64,000 bases of DNA from Paracoccus sp. R12_2 (GTDB lineage: Bacteria; Pseudomonadota; Alphaproteobacteria; Rhodobacterales; Rhodobacteraceae): positions 124,001 to 188,000 of the forward strand of contig NZ_JAGHRA010000004.1 in assembly GCF_017744015.1 (NCBI RefSeq), in the 5' to 3' direction. The notes under the pieces are model-generated. The model saw only the letters and a list, made by a program, of their open reading frames with translations. It was not told the origin of the DNA and ran no database searches. Every line of letters starts with the position of its first letter. The stretch's first letter is position 1. Shown piece after piece: positions 41,197-50,936 of the stretch. The position numbers were made by a program, and so were the translations under genes.

Positions 41197-42699
41197 TCAG
41201 TCCAGCGCCTTGAAGTTCAGGCTGGCACCTTCGTCCTTGATGCCCGAGAACCAGCGCGTCGTGACGGTCTTGGTCTTGGTATAGAAGCGGAACGCGTCGG
41301 GGCCGTACTGGTTCAGGTCGCCGAAGGCCGATTTCTTCCAGCCGCCGAACGTGTAGTAGCTGAGCGGCACCGGGATCGGGAAGTTCACGCCGACCATGCC
41401 GACATTGACCCGGCTGGCATAGTCCCGCGCGGTGTCGCCGTCGGCGGTGAAGATCGAGGTGCCGTTGCCGTAGTCATTGTCCATCACCAGCTGCAGCGCC
41501 TCGTCATAGCTTTGCGCGCGGACGGTGGTCAGGACCGGGCCGAATATTTCTTCCTTGTAGATGTCCATGTCGGGCGTGACGCGATCGAACAGCGAGGGCC
41601 CGCAGAAGAAGCCGTTCTCGTAGCCCTGGATCTTCAGGTCGCGGCCATCGACAACCAGATCGGCACCGGCCTCGACGCCCGAGGCGATCAGGCGGTTGAT
41701 GCGGTCCTGCGCGGCCTTGGTGATGACCGGGCCGAAATCCACGTCGTCGCCGGCGGTATAGGGGCCGACCTTCAGCTTTTCGATCTTAGGCACAAGCCGT
41801 TCGATCAGCGCGTCGGCGGTCTTGTCACCGACCGGCACCGCCACCGAGATCGCCATGCAGCGTTCGCCCGCCGCGCCGAAGCCCGCACCGACCAGCGCGT
41901 CCGCCGCCTTGTCCAGATCGGCGTCCGGCATGATCAGCATGTGGTTCTTGGCGCCGCCGAAGCACTGCGCGCGCTTGCCGTTCGTGGCCGCGCGGCCGTA
42001 GATATACTGGGCGATCGGGGTCGAGCCGACAAAGCCCACCGCCTGGACGGTCGGGTTGTCGAGAATGCCGTCCACGACTTCCTTGTCGCCGTTGACGACC
42101 TGCAGCACGCCGTCGGGCAGACCGGCCTCTTGGGCAAGCTTTGCCAGCGCCATCGAGGTCGAGGGGCAACGTTCCGACGGTTTCAGGATCATCGCGTTGC
42201 CCGCGGCCAGTGCCGGCCCCATCTTCCACAGCGGGATCATCGCCGGGAAGTTGAACGGGGTGATGCCCGCCACGACGCCAAGCGGCTGGCGCATCGAGTA
42301 GAGGTCGATGCCGGGGCCGGCATTGTCGGTGAATTCGCCCTTCAGCATCGCCGGTGCGCCCATGCACACCTCGATCACCTCAAGACCGCGCTGCACGTCG
42401 CCACGCGCGTCGGGCAGGGTCTTGCCGTGTTCCTTGCTGACCAGTTCGGCCAGCATGTCCATGTTCTGGTTGATCAGCTGGCCGAACTTCATCATCACCC
42501 GCGCGCGGCGCTGCGGGTTGGTCGCGGCCCATCCGACCTGCGCCTTTTCGGCGCTGGCGATGGCGGCGTTCAGTTCGTCCTGGCTGGCCAGAGCGACCCG
42601 AGCCTGCACCTCGCCCGTCGCGGGATTGTAGATGTCGCTGAACCGGCCAGATGTGCCGGCGACCTCTTTGCCGTCGATCCAGTGCGCAATCTCTTGCAT
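41197..42699 (-). CDS. mmsA: CoA-acylating methylmalonate-semialdehyde dehydrogenase
   Basis: Converts methylmalonate semialdehyde plus CoA to propionyl-CoA and CO2, the end of valine and inositol breakdown. 500 residues, aldehyde dehydrogenase fold. NAD-site [10 protein letters not shown], glycine motif GFVGSTPIA and nucleophile Cys in GAAGERCMA are present. ATG 42699 (MQEIAHW) follows GGAGGAAGC, which decides against the much longer open frame to 43287. The product joins the pcc pathway; TTTGCAAA-type sites lie just upstream. Confidence 0.97.
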   Translation of the reverse strand: MQEIAHWIDGKEVAGTSGRFSDIYNPATGEVQARVALASQDELNAAIASAEKAQVGWAATNPQRRARVMMKFGQLINQNMDMLAELVSKEHGKTLPDARGDVQRGLEVIEVCMGAPAMLKGEFTDNAGPGIDLYSMRQPLGVVAGITPFNFPAMIPLWKMGPALAAGNAMILKPSERCPSTSMALAKLAQEAGLPDGVLQVVNGDKEVVDGILDNPTVQAVGFVGSTPIAQYIYGRAATNGKRAQCFGGAKNHMLIMPDADLDKAADALVGAGFGAAGERCMAISVAVPVGDKTADALIERLVPKIEKLKVGPYTAGDDVDFGPVITKAAQDRINRLIASGVEAGADLVVDGRDLKIQGYENGFFCGPSLFDRVTPDMDIYKEEIFGPVLTTVRAQSYDEALQLVMDNDYGNGTSIFTADGDTARDYASRVNVGMVGVNFPIPVPLSYYTFGGWKKSAFGDLNQYGPDAFRFYTKTKTVTTRWFSGIKDEGASLNFKALD

Positions 42700-42762
42700 C
42701 GCTTCCTCCATATCATGTTCGGGCAACCATAGGCTTGCGGAAATGCCGCGGAAAGAGGCAGG

Positions 42763-43713
42763 ATGGCAAAAGCGTTTTGCAATTTTGCAAAGGTGGCCGG
42801 GTTGGACTGGGACGATCTTCGCATTTTTCTGGCCGTCGCGCGCGCGGAAAGCCTGTCGGGCGCGGGGCGCAGGCTGGGGATGGATGCCTCGACGGTGGGC
42901 CGGCGCATCATGCGGCTGGAACAGGCCGTGGGCGCCAGCCTGTTCGCGAAGACGCCGCAGGGATACAGGCTGACGGCCGAGGGCGGGCGTCTGGTCGCAC
43001 CGGCCGAGGCGGCGGAAAAGGCGGCCGTGGCGGTGGTCGAATCGGCGCGGCGCGAAGAGGGGATCGGCGGGCAGTTGCGCGTGGGCGTGCCGGATGGGTG
43101 CGCCAATTACCTGATGCCGCAGGTCGCGCGGATCCTGGCCGAGGCGCATCCACGGCTTGAGATCCAGATCGTCGCCCTGCCGCGCGTGGTCAACCTGTCC
43201 AAGCGAGAGGCCGACATGGCGATCGCGGTCTCGCCCCCCGACACCGGGCGGCTGACCGTGCAGCGGCTGTCCGATTACCGCCTGCATCTAGCGGGGCATC
43301 GCGACTATCTGGATCGCCATCCGCCGATCACCGGCCTGGGAGACCTGAAGGCGCACAGGATGATCGGTTATATCCCCGACATGATATTCGACCGGGAACT
43401 GGATTATCTGTCCGAGACGGGCGTCCACACCGCCGCGATCACCTCGAACGCGGTGTCGGTTCAGATGCAGGCGATTCGCGCGGGGGCGGGGCTTGGCATC
43501 GTCCATGACTTCGCGATTCCCTTCGTCGAGGGATTGCAGGTGATCCTGCCCGAGCGCATTTCGCTGACCCGCAGCTTCTGGCTGTTGCGCCATGCCGATG
43601 ACCGCGATTCGCGGCGACTTGGCATTCTGGCCGACGCATTGGCCCACGGTATCCGCAACGAGATCGCCCGGCTGGAACAGCAGGTCTTCGCCCCGACTGA
43701 TCGTCGGGCTTGA
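42763..43713 (+). CDS. LysR-type transcriptional regulator
   Basis: 316 residues from ATG 42763. Helix-turn-helix in about the first 60 residues (SGAGRRLGMDASTVGRRIMRLEQ), then the periplasmic-binding-like effector domain. Divergent from mmsA, the classic position for a regulator of that gene, probably sensing a valine or propionate intermediate. The ATG has GGAAAGAGG upstream; GTG 42793 or TTG 42802 would give a more standard N-terminus (LDWDDLRIFL). The effector is not identifiable from sequence. Confidence 0.85.
   Translation: MAKAFCNFAKVAGLDWDDLRIFLAVARAESLSGAGRRLGMDASTVGRRIMRLEQAVGASLFAKTPQGYRLTAEGGRLVAPAEAAEKAAVAVVESARREEGIGGQLRVGVPDGCANYLMPQVARILAEAHPRLEIQIVALPRVVNLSKREADMAIAVSPPDTGRLTVQRLSDYRLHLAGHRDYLDRHPPITGLGDLKAHRMIGYIPDMIFDRELDYLSETGVHTAAITSNAVSVQMQAIRAGAGLGIVHDFAIPFVEGLQVILPERISLTRSFWLLRHADDRDSRRLGILADALAHGIRNEIARLEQQVFAPTDRRA
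42766..42791. promoter_or_regulatory. Tandem TTTGCAA(T/A) sites upstream of mmsA
   Basis: TTTGCAAT (42776-42783) is directly followed by TTTGCAAA (42784-42791). The segment GCAAAA-GCG-TTTTGC (42767-42780) is also an inverted repeat. It lies 70-90 bp upstream of mmsA and overlaps the first codons of the divergent LysR gene. The same core is found upstream of pccB and the ScfR-type regulator, so this could be a ScfR operator; a LysR site is the alternative. Confidence 0.5.
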
Positions 43714-43769
43714 CGGCGGATGATTCCGCGAAAATGATGAAATCAACCACGGCGTGAAGGAGTAGGTCG

Positions 43770-44231
43770 ATGCTGGTCAGACAGTTGCTGTCCATGAAAC
43801 AGGGCGCGGGAAAGCCGGGGGTCCAGGCCGCCACGATCGTGACGATCAAGCCCGACGCGACCCTTGGGGAAGCCGCGAAGTTGCTGGCCGAACAGCGTAT
43901 CGGCGCCGTGGTCGTGTCATCGGACGGGCGCAAGCCCGCCGGCATTCTTTCCGAACGCGACATCGTGCGGCAACTTGCCGAGCGGGGTGCCGATGTGTTG
44001 TCAAACCCGGTGTCCGACGTGATGACGCGCGATGTCCAGACATGCACGACCGGCGAAGACGCTTTGACCGTGCTGCAGCGCATGACCGAAGGCCGGTTCC
44101 GCCACCTGCCGGTCGTGGACGATCAGGGTGAGATGCTGGGCGTCGTGTCGATCGGGGACGCGGTCAGCGGACGCCTGCAAGAGCTTGCCGCCGAGAAAGA
44201 GGCGCTGACCGGCATGATCATGGGCAACTGA
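43770..44231 (+). CDS. Paired CBS-domain protein
   Basis: 153 residues, two CBS domains (about 15-75 and 80-145), ligand cues IGAVVVSSDGRKPAGILSERD and FRHLPVVDDQGEMLGVVSIGD. Stand-alone CBS pairs bind adenosine nucleotides or SAM and modulate partners. GAAGGAG precedes ATG 43770. It lies 56 bp after the LysR gene; coaD is next. No partner enzyme is fused, so the regulated target is unknown. Confidence 0.88.
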   Translation: MLVRQLLSMKQGAGKPGVQAATIVTIKPDATLGEAAKLLAEQRIGAVVVSSDGRKPAGILSERDIVRQLAERGADVLSNPVSDVMTRDVQTCTTGEDALTVLQRMTEGRFRHLPVVDDQGEMLGVVSIGDAVSGRLQELAAEKEALTGMIMGN

Positions 44232-44315
44232 GCCCGCATCAAATCGGGCCAAACGCTTGCAATCGGTGGCCAAATCGGCTTTCCCTGCTGAGGCGACGAT
44301 GCACAAGGACGCCTC

Positions 44316-44810
44316 ATGATGCGCATTGGCCTCTATCCCGGCACCTTCGATCCGATCACCTTGGGTCATGTCGATATCATCCAGCGGGCAATGGCGCTGG
44401 TCGATCGGCTGGTGATCGGTGTGGCGATCAATCGCGACAAGTCGCCCTTGTTCGATCTTGACCAGCGGGTCGAGATGGTGCGCCAGGAATGCGACGAGAT
44501 CGCCGCCCGCACCGGGGGCGAGATCCTGGTGCATCCGTTCGACAACCTGCTGATCGACTGTGCGCGCGATGTCGGCGCCTCGGTGATCGTGCGCGGGCTG
44601 CGCGCGGTGGCCGATTTCGAATACGAGTTCCAGATGGTCGGCATGAACCGGGCGCTGGATGCCAGCATCGAGACGGTGTTCCTGATGGCCGATGCACGAC
44701 GGCAGGCGATCGCCTCGAAACTGGTCAAGGAAATCGCACGGCTTGGCGGGGACGTGTCCCGCTTCGTCACCCCCGATGTCGCGCAGGCGCTGCGCGAACG
44801 GCTTGGCTGA
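44316..44810 (+). CDS. coaD: Phosphopantetheine adenylyltransferase
   Basis: Penultimate step of CoA synthesis. 164 residues. Nucleotidyltransferase motif GTFDPITLGHVDI (TxGH) near the start and the C-terminal FVTPDVAQALRE segment; the ISSTxxR-like motif is in EIARLGGDVSRF. ATG 44316; a second ATG follows three bases later. CoA supply fits the acyl-CoA-rich surroundings, but this pairing is probably incidental. Confidence 0.96.
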   Translation: MMRIGLYPGTFDPITLGHVDIIQRAMALVDRLVIGVAINRDKSPLFDLDQRVEMVRQECDEIAARTGGEILVHPFDNLLIDCARDVGASVIVRGLRAVADFEYEFQMVGMNRALDASIETVFLMADARRQAIASKLVKEIARLGGDVSRFVTPDVAQALRERLG

Positions 44811-44885
44811 GACATCTGTTTTCGTTGCACGCTTGGTGATTCGGACCTAGCATCGGTCCGGGCGCGCGTGTGATGGGAGGATGAC

Positions 44886-45737
44886 TTGACCACACAAGAC
44901 GCGACCGAATCCGGGCCCGAGACGGCAAGGCCTGTATCTCCAGTTGCCGATCCTGGACCTGACCTTCCCGATGAACTGCCTGCGCCCGCGCGGATCGGGA
45001 TGCGCGATATTGCCGACGCCCTGTCGGCGGGGTGGCGCGATTTCCGCCGCGCGCCGGCCTTCGGGCTGCTGTTCACGGCTTTCTACGTGCTGGGCGGCAT
45101 GGTGATCGCCGCCGTTGCCCTGGCATCGGGACGCGAATGGTGGCTGATCCCTTTCGTGCTGGGGTTTCCGCTGATCGCCCCCTTCGCGGCGGTCGGGTTG
45201 TACGAGGTCAGCCGCAGGATCGAAGCCGAAGAACCGCTGGACTGGCCCGCGGTGATCGGCGTGGTCTTCGCCCAGAAGGACCGGCAGGTGCCGTCGATGG
45301 CAATGGTGATCCTGTTGCTGTTCATGTTCTGGGTGTTCGTGGCCCATACTATTTTCGCCCTGTTCATGGGCGTGTCGGCACTGACGAACGTCACCAGTTC
45401 GGCAGAGATCCTGCTGACCGGGCGCGGCTTGCTGATGCTGCTGATCGGCACGCTGATCGGTGGGGGTTTCGCGGCGGTGCTGTTCGCCTTCACCGTCGCG
45501 GGCCTGCCGGTCCTGCTGGAACGCGAGGTCGATTTCATCACCGCGATCATTGCCTCGATCCGCGCCGTGGCTGCGAATCCGGTCGTGATGGCGGCGTGGG
45601 CCGCGATCATCGCGGCACTGCTGGCGGTGGGAATGGTGCCGTTCTTTCTGGGCCTGTTCATCGCGCTGCCGGTGCTGGGCCATGCAAGCTGGCATGTCTA
45701 TCGACGCTTGATGCCCGATGGGCAGGACCTGGCCTAG
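44886..45737 (+). CDS. DUF2189 multi-pass membrane protein
   Basis: 283 residues. After a Pro/Glu-rich N-terminus, six or so membrane helices (for example [39 protein letters not shown] and [17 protein letters not shown]) fit DUF2189. Start TTG 44886 has GGGAGG upstream; no suitable ATG exists. Its 3' end overlaps the convergent SDR by four bases. Sometimes found near cytochrome oxidase genes in other species; function unknown. Confidence 0.87.
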   Translation: MTTQDATESGPETARPVSPVADPGPDLPDELPAPARIGMRDIADALSAGWRDFRRAPAFGLLFTAFYVLGGMVIAAVALASGREWWLIPFVLGFPLIAPFAAVGLYEVSRRIEAEEPLDWPAVIGVVFAQKDRQVPSMAMVILLLFMFWVFVAHTIFALFMGVSALTNVTSSAEILLTGRGLLMLLIGTLIGGGFAAVLFAFTVAGLPVLLEREVDFITAIIASIRAVAANPVVMAAWAAIIAALLAVGMVPFFLGLFIALPVLGHASWHVYRRLMPDGQDLA

Positions 45738-46447
45738 CCCCTGCCGATATAGGGCATGTTGGTGGCCATCACGGTCATGAACTGCACGTTCGCGCCGTGC
45801 GGCAGGCTTGCCATGTGCAGCACGGCGTCGGCCACCACCGACACATCCATCAGCGGTTCAGGGTTCGCGGCCTGACGGCTGACCTGGGTCAGAAGATCGG
45901 TCCCGGCATTGCCGATATCGATCTGGCCGCAGGCGATGTCGAAGGGACGGCCATCCAGCGACAGGCTGCGCGTCATGCCCGTCACCGCGTGCTTCGAGGC
46001 GGTATAGGCGATCGATCCCGCGCGCGGAACATGGGCCGAGATCGATCCGTTGTTGATGATCCTGCCGCCCTGCGGATTCTGGGCACGCATCACCCGGAAT
46101 GCCGCGCGGGCGCACAGGAACATGCCGGTCACATTCACGTCGATCACCGCGCGGAATTCCTCGGGCCACATCAGGTCGGGGGTTGCCGGCGTGGCACCGC
46201 GGCCGGCATTGTTGAACAGAACGTCCAGCCGGCCCCATTCCTGCGCCATCCGGTCGAAGACCGCATCGACCGAGGCGGCATCGGTCACGTCGCAGGGCAG
46301 CACCAAAGCCGCCTGACCTGCGGCCGTGTCGTGCAACGGGGTCTCGCGCCGTCCGATCAGCGCGACGCGCCAGCCCGCCTTGATGAAGCACCGCGCGGTG
46401 GCGCGACCGATGCCGCTGCCGGCCCCGGTGATGGCGATGGACGGCAT
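45734..46447 (-). CDS. SDR-family oxidoreductase (possible sugar-acid dehydrogenase)
   Basis: 237 residues. Classical SDR: NAD(P) motif [14 protein letters not shown] at about residue 80, catalytic Ser and YTASKHA (YxxxK). ATG 46447. It lies 17 bp downstream of a FAH-family hydrolase gene. In L-fucose/L-rhamnose non-phosphorylated pathways a SDR (2-keto-3-deoxyfuconate dehydrogenase) pairs with such a hydrolase, so this is a reasonable but unproven functional guess. Confidence 0.82.
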   Translation of the reverse strand: MPSIAITGAGSGIGRATARCFIKAGWRVALIGRRETPLHDTAAGQAALVLPCDVTDAASVDAVFDRMAQEWGRLDVLFNNAGRGATPATPDLMWPEEFRAVIDVNVTGMFLCARAAFRVMRAQNPQGGRIINNGSISAHVPRAGSIAYTASKHAVTGMTRSLSLDGRPFDIACGQIDIGNAGTDLLTQVSRQAANPEPLMDVSVVADAVLHMASLPHGANVQFMTVMATNMPYIGRG

Positions 46448-46464
46448 GTGAACCCCCGTTTCAG

Positions 46465-47316
46465 CTAGGCGATGACATGTTGGGTTTGCACGCCCAGCCC
46501 GTCGATGCCAAGCCGCATGGTCTGGCCGGGGCGCAGATATTTCGGCGGTTTCTGACCCATGCCGACGCCCGGTGGCGTGCCGGTCGTGATGACGTCGCCC
46601 GGCGCCAGCGTGGTGAAGCGCGAGCAATAGGCGACAAGCTGGGCGGGACCGAAGACCATGGTCGCCGTCGTGCCATCCTGCTGACGCGCGCCGTCCAGAT
46701 CCAGCCACAGGCGCATCGCCGCAAGATCGCCGATCTCGTCGGGCGTAACCAGCCAGGGACCGATAGGGCCGAACCCGTCATGGCCCTTGCCCTTGTCCCA
46801 TGTGCCGCCGCGCCGCAGTTGCCAGTCGCGCTCGCTGATGTCGTTGACGATGCAGTAGCCCGCAACACGGTCCAGCGCCTCGGATTCGGGGATGTCGCGG
46901 CCGCCCGCACCGATCACGATGCCCAGTTCGACCTCCCAGTCGGTTGCGACGGATCCGGGGGGCAGGGTCAGGTCATCGTCGGGCCCGGCGATCGAGCTGT
47001 TCCACTTGGTGAAGATGATCGGCTCGGACGGCAGATCCATTCCCGCCTCGGCGGCGTGGTCGGCATAGTTCAGGCCGATGGCCAGGAACTTTCCGACCTG
47101 ACCGACACAGGGACCAAGCCGCAGATCCTGCTGCGGCACCCCGTCCACAAGCGGCAGGGTTTCGGGATCCAGCGCGGCAAGCCGCTGCAGGCTGTCGGGC
47201 GTCAGCGCATCTGCGGCGATGTCCGTGACGTGTCCCGAAAGATCGCGAATCTTTCCGGATGCGTCCAGAAGTCCGGGGCGCTCTGCGCCTTTTGCGCCGT
47301 AACGAAGTAGCTTCAT
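46465..47316 (-). CDS. FAH-family hydrolase (possible diketo-deoxyfuconate hydrolase)
   Basis: 283 residues. N-terminal [16 protein letters not shown], then the FAH core with [13 protein letters not shown], metal-binding glutamates in [11 protein letters not shown] and the substrate loop [13 protein letters not shown]. This matches hydrolases acting on 2,4-diketo-3-deoxy sugar acids better than fumarylacetoacetate itself. GAGGAGGGAAG precedes the ATG. Forms a two-gene operon with the SDR. Confidence 0.87.
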   Translation of the reverse strand: MKLLRYGAKGAERPGLLDASGKIRDLSGHVTDIAADALTPDSLQRLAALDPETLPLVDGVPQQDLRLGPCVGQVGKFLAIGLNYADHAAEAGMDLPSEPIIFTKWNSSIAGPDDDLTLPPGSVATDWEVELGIVIGAGGRDIPESEALDRVAGYCIVNDISERDWQLRRGGTWDKGKGHDGFGPIGPWLVTPDEIGDLAAMRLWLDLDGARQQDGTTATMVFGPAQLVAYCSRFTTLAPGDVITTGTPPGVGMGQKPPKYLRPGQTMRLGIDGLGVQTQHVIA

Positions 47317-47477
47317 CTTCCCTCCTCAGAGATGATAGGTGACCGCCCCGCGAACCCGCGGCGCCGCCATGCGTCGCGGGCAGCCTAGCGCGGAAGCGGC
47401 CGATGCGCTTTGCCGGATCGGCAGATGCTGTATTCAGCGCCCCGGGGGAATTGGATTGGGGCGCGGTGCAGGGGACC

Positions 47478-47509
47478 GAAACGCAAACAGCCCGCGACGA
47501 CGCGGGCTG
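47478..47509 (-). terminator. Rho-independent terminator after bactofilin gene
   Basis: 8-bp perfect stem (47488-47495 / 47502-47509, CAGCCCGC / GCGGGCTG) with a 6-nt loop; on the minus strand it is followed by a T-rich TTTGCGTTT. Confidence 0.7.
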
Positions 47510-47539
47510 TGATCCTGTGACAAGGTCGGGAATGCAGGT

Positions 47540-48052
47540 TCAACCGGCGTGCGGTGGGGCAAGTTTCTTGGTGTTGCCGCCGGCCAGCGGGTCTTCCTGA
47601 CGCTGGACCGAGCCTTCGAAATGAGCACCCGATTCGATCGCGATCGTCTTGTGGATGATGTCGCCCTCGACCCGGGCAGTCGCGGTCAGGCGGACTTTCA
47701 GGCCGCGCACGCGGCCGATCACGCGGCCATGGACCACGACCTCGTCGCCGACGATCTCGCCCTTGATGGTGGCGCTGTCGCCGATGACCAGCTGATGGGC
47801 GCGGATGTCGCCCTCGACATTGCCCTCGATCTGGATGTCGCCATCGGTCTGGATGTTGCCGGTCACGGTCAGGTCGGACGACAGCACCGACGGCACAGCG
47901 CGTTTTGCCGGGCTGGGCGCGGGTTCGCTGCGTTCGGGCTGCGGCGACGACGTTGCGGGCGCGGCACCTTGATCCGTCGCGGCGGCGGAGGCCTGCGACG
48001 ACGACGAGGTTTGCTGGGGACGGTTTTCTGTCACGCGGGTCTTACTGAACAT
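47540..48052 (-). CDS. Bactofilin (polymer-forming cytoskeletal protein)
   Basis: 170 residues. A Ser/Gln/Pro-rich disordered N-terminus (~55 residues) precedes the bactofilin (DUF583) beta-helix, seen as repeating DLTVTGNIQTDGDIQIEG and GDIRAHQLVIGDSATIKGEI units (about 58-150). A short disordered tail ends it. Its start overlaps the M23 peptidase stop by 11 bp; bactofilins that scaffold M23 peptidoglycan hydrolases at defined cell sites are known, and the arrangement supports such a pair here. Confidence 0.93.
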   Translation of the reverse strand: MFSKTRVTENRPQQTSSSSQASAAATDQGAAPATSSPQPERSEPAPSPAKRAVPSVLSSDLTVTGNIQTDGDIQIEGNVEGDIRAHQLVIGDSATIKGEIVGDEVVVHGRVIGRVRGLKVRLTATARVEGDIIHKTIAIESGAHFEGSVQRQEDPLAGGNTKKLAPPHAG

Positions 48053-49328
48053 TGCTTGCTGCCTTGATGAAGCTCATCGGGTCCACCGCCCGGCCTTTCA
48101 TGCGCACCTCGTAATGCAGATGCGGCCCGGTCGAGCGTCCGGTATTGCCCATATCACCGATCCGCTCGCCTTGCGACACCCTTTGGCCCTTCTTCACGCC
48201 AATTCGCGACAGATGGCCGAAGCGCGTCTCGACGCCCAATTCGTGCTGGATCTTGATAAGGTTTCCGTAGCCACTTTGGCGGCCGGCGAATACCACGACG
48301 CCGTCGCCGGTCGCATAGATCGGCGTGCCGACCGGACCGGCCATGTCCACGCCCTCATGCATACGTCCCCAGCGGCGGCCGAAGCCCGAGGTATAGCGGA
48401 ACGCCGATTTGACCGGCATCGCCAGGGGCAGTTTCTCGATCGCAATGCGATAGGTGTTCATCTGGTCCAGGGTGACGATGATCTGGTTCGCCTTGGTTTC
48501 GCCCTGGGTCAGCGCGGCATCGCCGCGGGTCGAATAGGACAGCGGCGTCAGCGGGCCGCCCTGACCGGCATAGCCCTGCCGGATGGTCCGCAGAACGTCC
48601 TCGGGGTTCATCCCGACCGAGCGGAACACCTCGTCCAGCGGTTTGACCGAAACCGTCACGGCATCTTCGAGCCGCGTCAGGATTTCGTCGTTGCGGGCGA
48701 TGATCTGATCGCGCTGGGTTTCAAGATCGGCGGCGGCGCTGCGCGCCTGCTCGGCCTCTTGCAGGGCTTCGCTGCGTTCCGCGGCGGCGCTGCGAAGCTC
48801 TCCGGACAGGATGTCCAGCGCAACCGAAACCTCGTTGCTGCGATCCGCATCCGTCGCGCCCGCATCTTCGCCATCGGTCAGGCGGATCGCGTCGTCGCGT
48901 TCGGTGATGGCATCGCGCAAGGTCGATTGCACCACGTTCAGCCCGGTCTCAAGCTCGCGGCGGCGTTCTTCCGAGGCCAGCAGCTTGGACTGCATCTGCG
49001 AGACCTGATCCAGCGCCACGGCAAAGCGGTTCTGGGCGGCGACAGCCTCGGCCGCGCGGGCGTCGCGTTCGGCAGAAAGCTGGTCCAGCCGTTCTTCGAA
49101 GGCGCTTTGGGTGCGGATGATCTGGTCGCGCGAACTGCCCGAACTGACCGCATCGATCACGAGGATGGAACTGGCGACCAGCATCCAGCCGAAGCCCAGT
49201 GTGATGCCGCTGATTCCCAGAAGCTGCGTCATCGGACGAAGCCTGACGAAGCGCGTTGCATCGTCGGATCGCAGGAAAAGTCGCTGTTCGGGAAGAAAAC
49301 GCTCGAGCGAGCTGTTCAGTCGGTTCAT
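48042..49328 (-). CDS. M23 family metallopeptidase with membrane anchor and coiled coil
   Basis: About 428 residues. An N-terminal basic region, one transmembrane helix (LLGISGITLGFGWMLVASSILVI), then a long coiled coil (about residues 75-230) and the LytM domain with metal motifs MHEGVDMAG and HLHYEVR near the C-terminus. Likely a periplasmic peptidoglycan DD-endopeptidase partner of the bactofilin. ATG 49328 is a conservative start; ATG 49403 and TTG 49343 (which has GGACAGG upstream) are alternatives. Confidence 0.9.
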   Translation of the reverse strand: MNRLNSSLERFLPEQRLFLRSDDATRFVRLRPMTQLLGISGITLGFGWMLVASSILVIDAVSSGSSRDQIIRTQSAFEERLDQLSAERDARAAEAVAAQNRFAVALDQVSQMQSKLLASEERRRELETGLNVVQSTLRDAITERDDAIRLTDGEDAGATDADRSNEVSVALDILSGELRSAAAERSEALQEAEQARSAAADLETQRDQIIARNDEILTRLEDAVTVSVKPLDEVFRSVGMNPEDVLRTIRQGYAGQGGPLTPLSYSTRGDAALTQGETKANQIIVTLDQMNTYRIAIEKLPLAMPVKSAFRYTSGFGRRWGRMHEGVDMAGPVGTPIYATGDGVVVFAGRQSGYGNLIKIQHELGVETRFGHLSRIGVKKGQRVSQGERIGDMGNTGRSTGPHLHYEVRMKGRAVDPMSFIKAASNVQ

Positions 49329-49524
49329 CACGTTCAGCGGCAAGTCCTGTCCCCCGGTGACACATACCTGTCGCGTGCAGGTTGCGTTGGTTCCGTTGGT
49401 CATGCGGTAAACAGTAGCTGTGCCTTCATGGCAACACACCAACTGCCGGGCACGGGCCAGATGGGCGGATACACGCCTTTTCGGGCGATTTTCCGCCGAA
49501 GCGGGGGCGCGGTGCGAGACGTCT

Positions 49525-50922
49525 TCACGCAATCTCATAGGGCAGGGGTCCGTTTCGGTCAGGGGGAACGCGCAACGGCCGGTCGATCGGCGGCACCGAA
49601 CGCTGGTGACAATCGGGGCGCGGGCAGATGCGGCAGGAAATGCCGATCGGCTCGAACGCGCGGGGTTTTGTCAGATCAAGGCCGTCGGCATAGACCAAGC
49701 CTTCGGCATGCGCGACCTCGCAGCCCAGTCCGATCGCGAAACGGCGGACCGGGGCATTGAAGACCCCGGCATGTTTCGACACGTCCCGCGACAGAAGCAG
49801 ATACCGCATCCCGTCCGGCGTCTCGGCCAATTGGCGCAGGAACCGGCCCGGCTGTTCGAATGCCTGATGGACATTCCACAGCGGGCAGGCACCGCCGAAC
49901 CGCGCGAATTGCAGGCGGGTGGCGGAATGGCGCTTGGTGATCGTGCCGGCCTGATCGACCCGCACGAAGAAGAACGGCACCCCCTTGGCACCGGGGCGCT
50001 GCATGGTGGAAAGACGGTGGGCGACCTGTTCCAGCGAGGCATCGAACAGATGTGCCAGGCGTTCCAGATCGTGCCTTTCGGCCTGTGCGGCGGCAAGAAA
50101 CGGGCGATAGGGCATCATCGCGGCGCCGGCGAAGTAGTTCGCCAGACCCAGGCGCGCGATCTGCCGTGCCGTGTCGCTGCGGAATCGGGCCAGATCAAGC
50201 GTCGCCTCCAGCAGGTCGGATTGCCGTTCCTGCGCCACCAGATGCAGCAGTTGGAACAGTCGCGTCGGTGCCTCGGCCGCGGCATTCACCTGCAATTCGC
50301 CGTCCTCGCGGCGAAAGACGGAGTTTGCTGGCAGTTCCATCAGGGTGACGCGGATTCCCTTTTCGGCCAGGGTCTTCACCGCCGATTGCCACAGATCGGT
50401 GCGCTGCCCGGCAGGGCAGGCAAAGCGTTCTGCGGCGCGGTCCACCGCGTCGATATAGTTGTCGCAATAGTGAAAGAAGTCGCGAACCTCTTCCCAGGGG
50501 GTCGACAGGGCGTTCTGGCCTGCCGCGCCGATCGCTTCGTCCAGCGCGGCCAGCCGTTCCTGGCCCTGCCGGTGGGCGCGATACAGATCCAGAAAGGCGC
50601 GGGCGAGGATCGGGGTGTTGGTGGCGGCCAGCCGCAGATCGGCCAACGGCGGAGCGGCATCGAAAAGCGGGTCTGCCAGAGCCTCTTGCATGTCGATCAC
50701 CATGCGGTCGGCGTCGCCCGCCGCCAGCGTCGTCAGGTCGACGCCGAATTCCTGCGCAAGCCGCAACAGGACACCGGCCGAGATGGGGCGGTGGTTGTTT
50801 TCCATCTGCGACAGATAGGGCAGGGAAACACCCAGTCGTTCGGCAAAAAGCCGCTGGGTCAAACTTGCGCGTGCCCGCGTTTCGCGCAGCGATGTGCCCG
50901 CGTAGATCTTCTGAGTCGCCAT
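49525..50922 (-). CDS. pccR: ScfR/PccR-type XRE transcriptional regulator
   Basis: 465 residues. N-terminal XRE helix-turn-helix (LTQRLFAERLGVSLPYLSQMENN, about 15-60), a long central helical domain, and a C-terminal cysteine cluster (GISCRICPRPDCHQR) of the short-chain fatty acyl-CoA regulator family (ScfR, including PccR). ATG 50922 is chosen because GGGGGACAGG precedes it; the frame is open 43 codons further. Two perfect TTTGCAAA sites lie just upstream, suggesting autoregulation. In relatives pccR sits beside pccB; here it is 41 kb away. Confidence 0.9.
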   Translation of the reverse strand: MATQKIYAGTSLRETRARASLTQRLFAERLGVSLPYLSQMENNHRPISAGVLLRLAQEFGVDLTTLAAGDADRMVIDMQEALADPLFDAAPPLADLRLAATNTPILARAFLDLYRAHRQGQERLAALDEAIGAAGQNALSTPWEEVRDFFHYCDNYIDAVDRAAERFACPAGQRTDLWQSAVKTLAEKGIRVTLMELPANSVFRREDGELQVNAAAEAPTRLFQLLHLVAQERQSDLLEATLDLARFRSDTARQIARLGLANYFAGAAMMPYRPFLAAAQAERHDLERLAHLFDASLEQVAHRLSTMQRPGAKGVPFFFVRVDQAGTITKRHSATRLQFARFGGACPLWNVHQAFEQPGRFLRQLAETPDGMRYLLLSRDVSKHAGVFNAPVRRFAIGLGCEVAHAEGLVYADGLDLTKPRAFEPIGISCRICPRPDCHQRSVPPIDRPLRVPPDRNGPLPYEIA

Positions 50923-50936
50923 CCTGTCCCCCACGA

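Noticed and set aside
42700..43287. N-terminal extension of mmsA overlapping the LysR gene
   Set aside because: The ATG at 42699 has a strong ribosome site and the family length fits without the extension.
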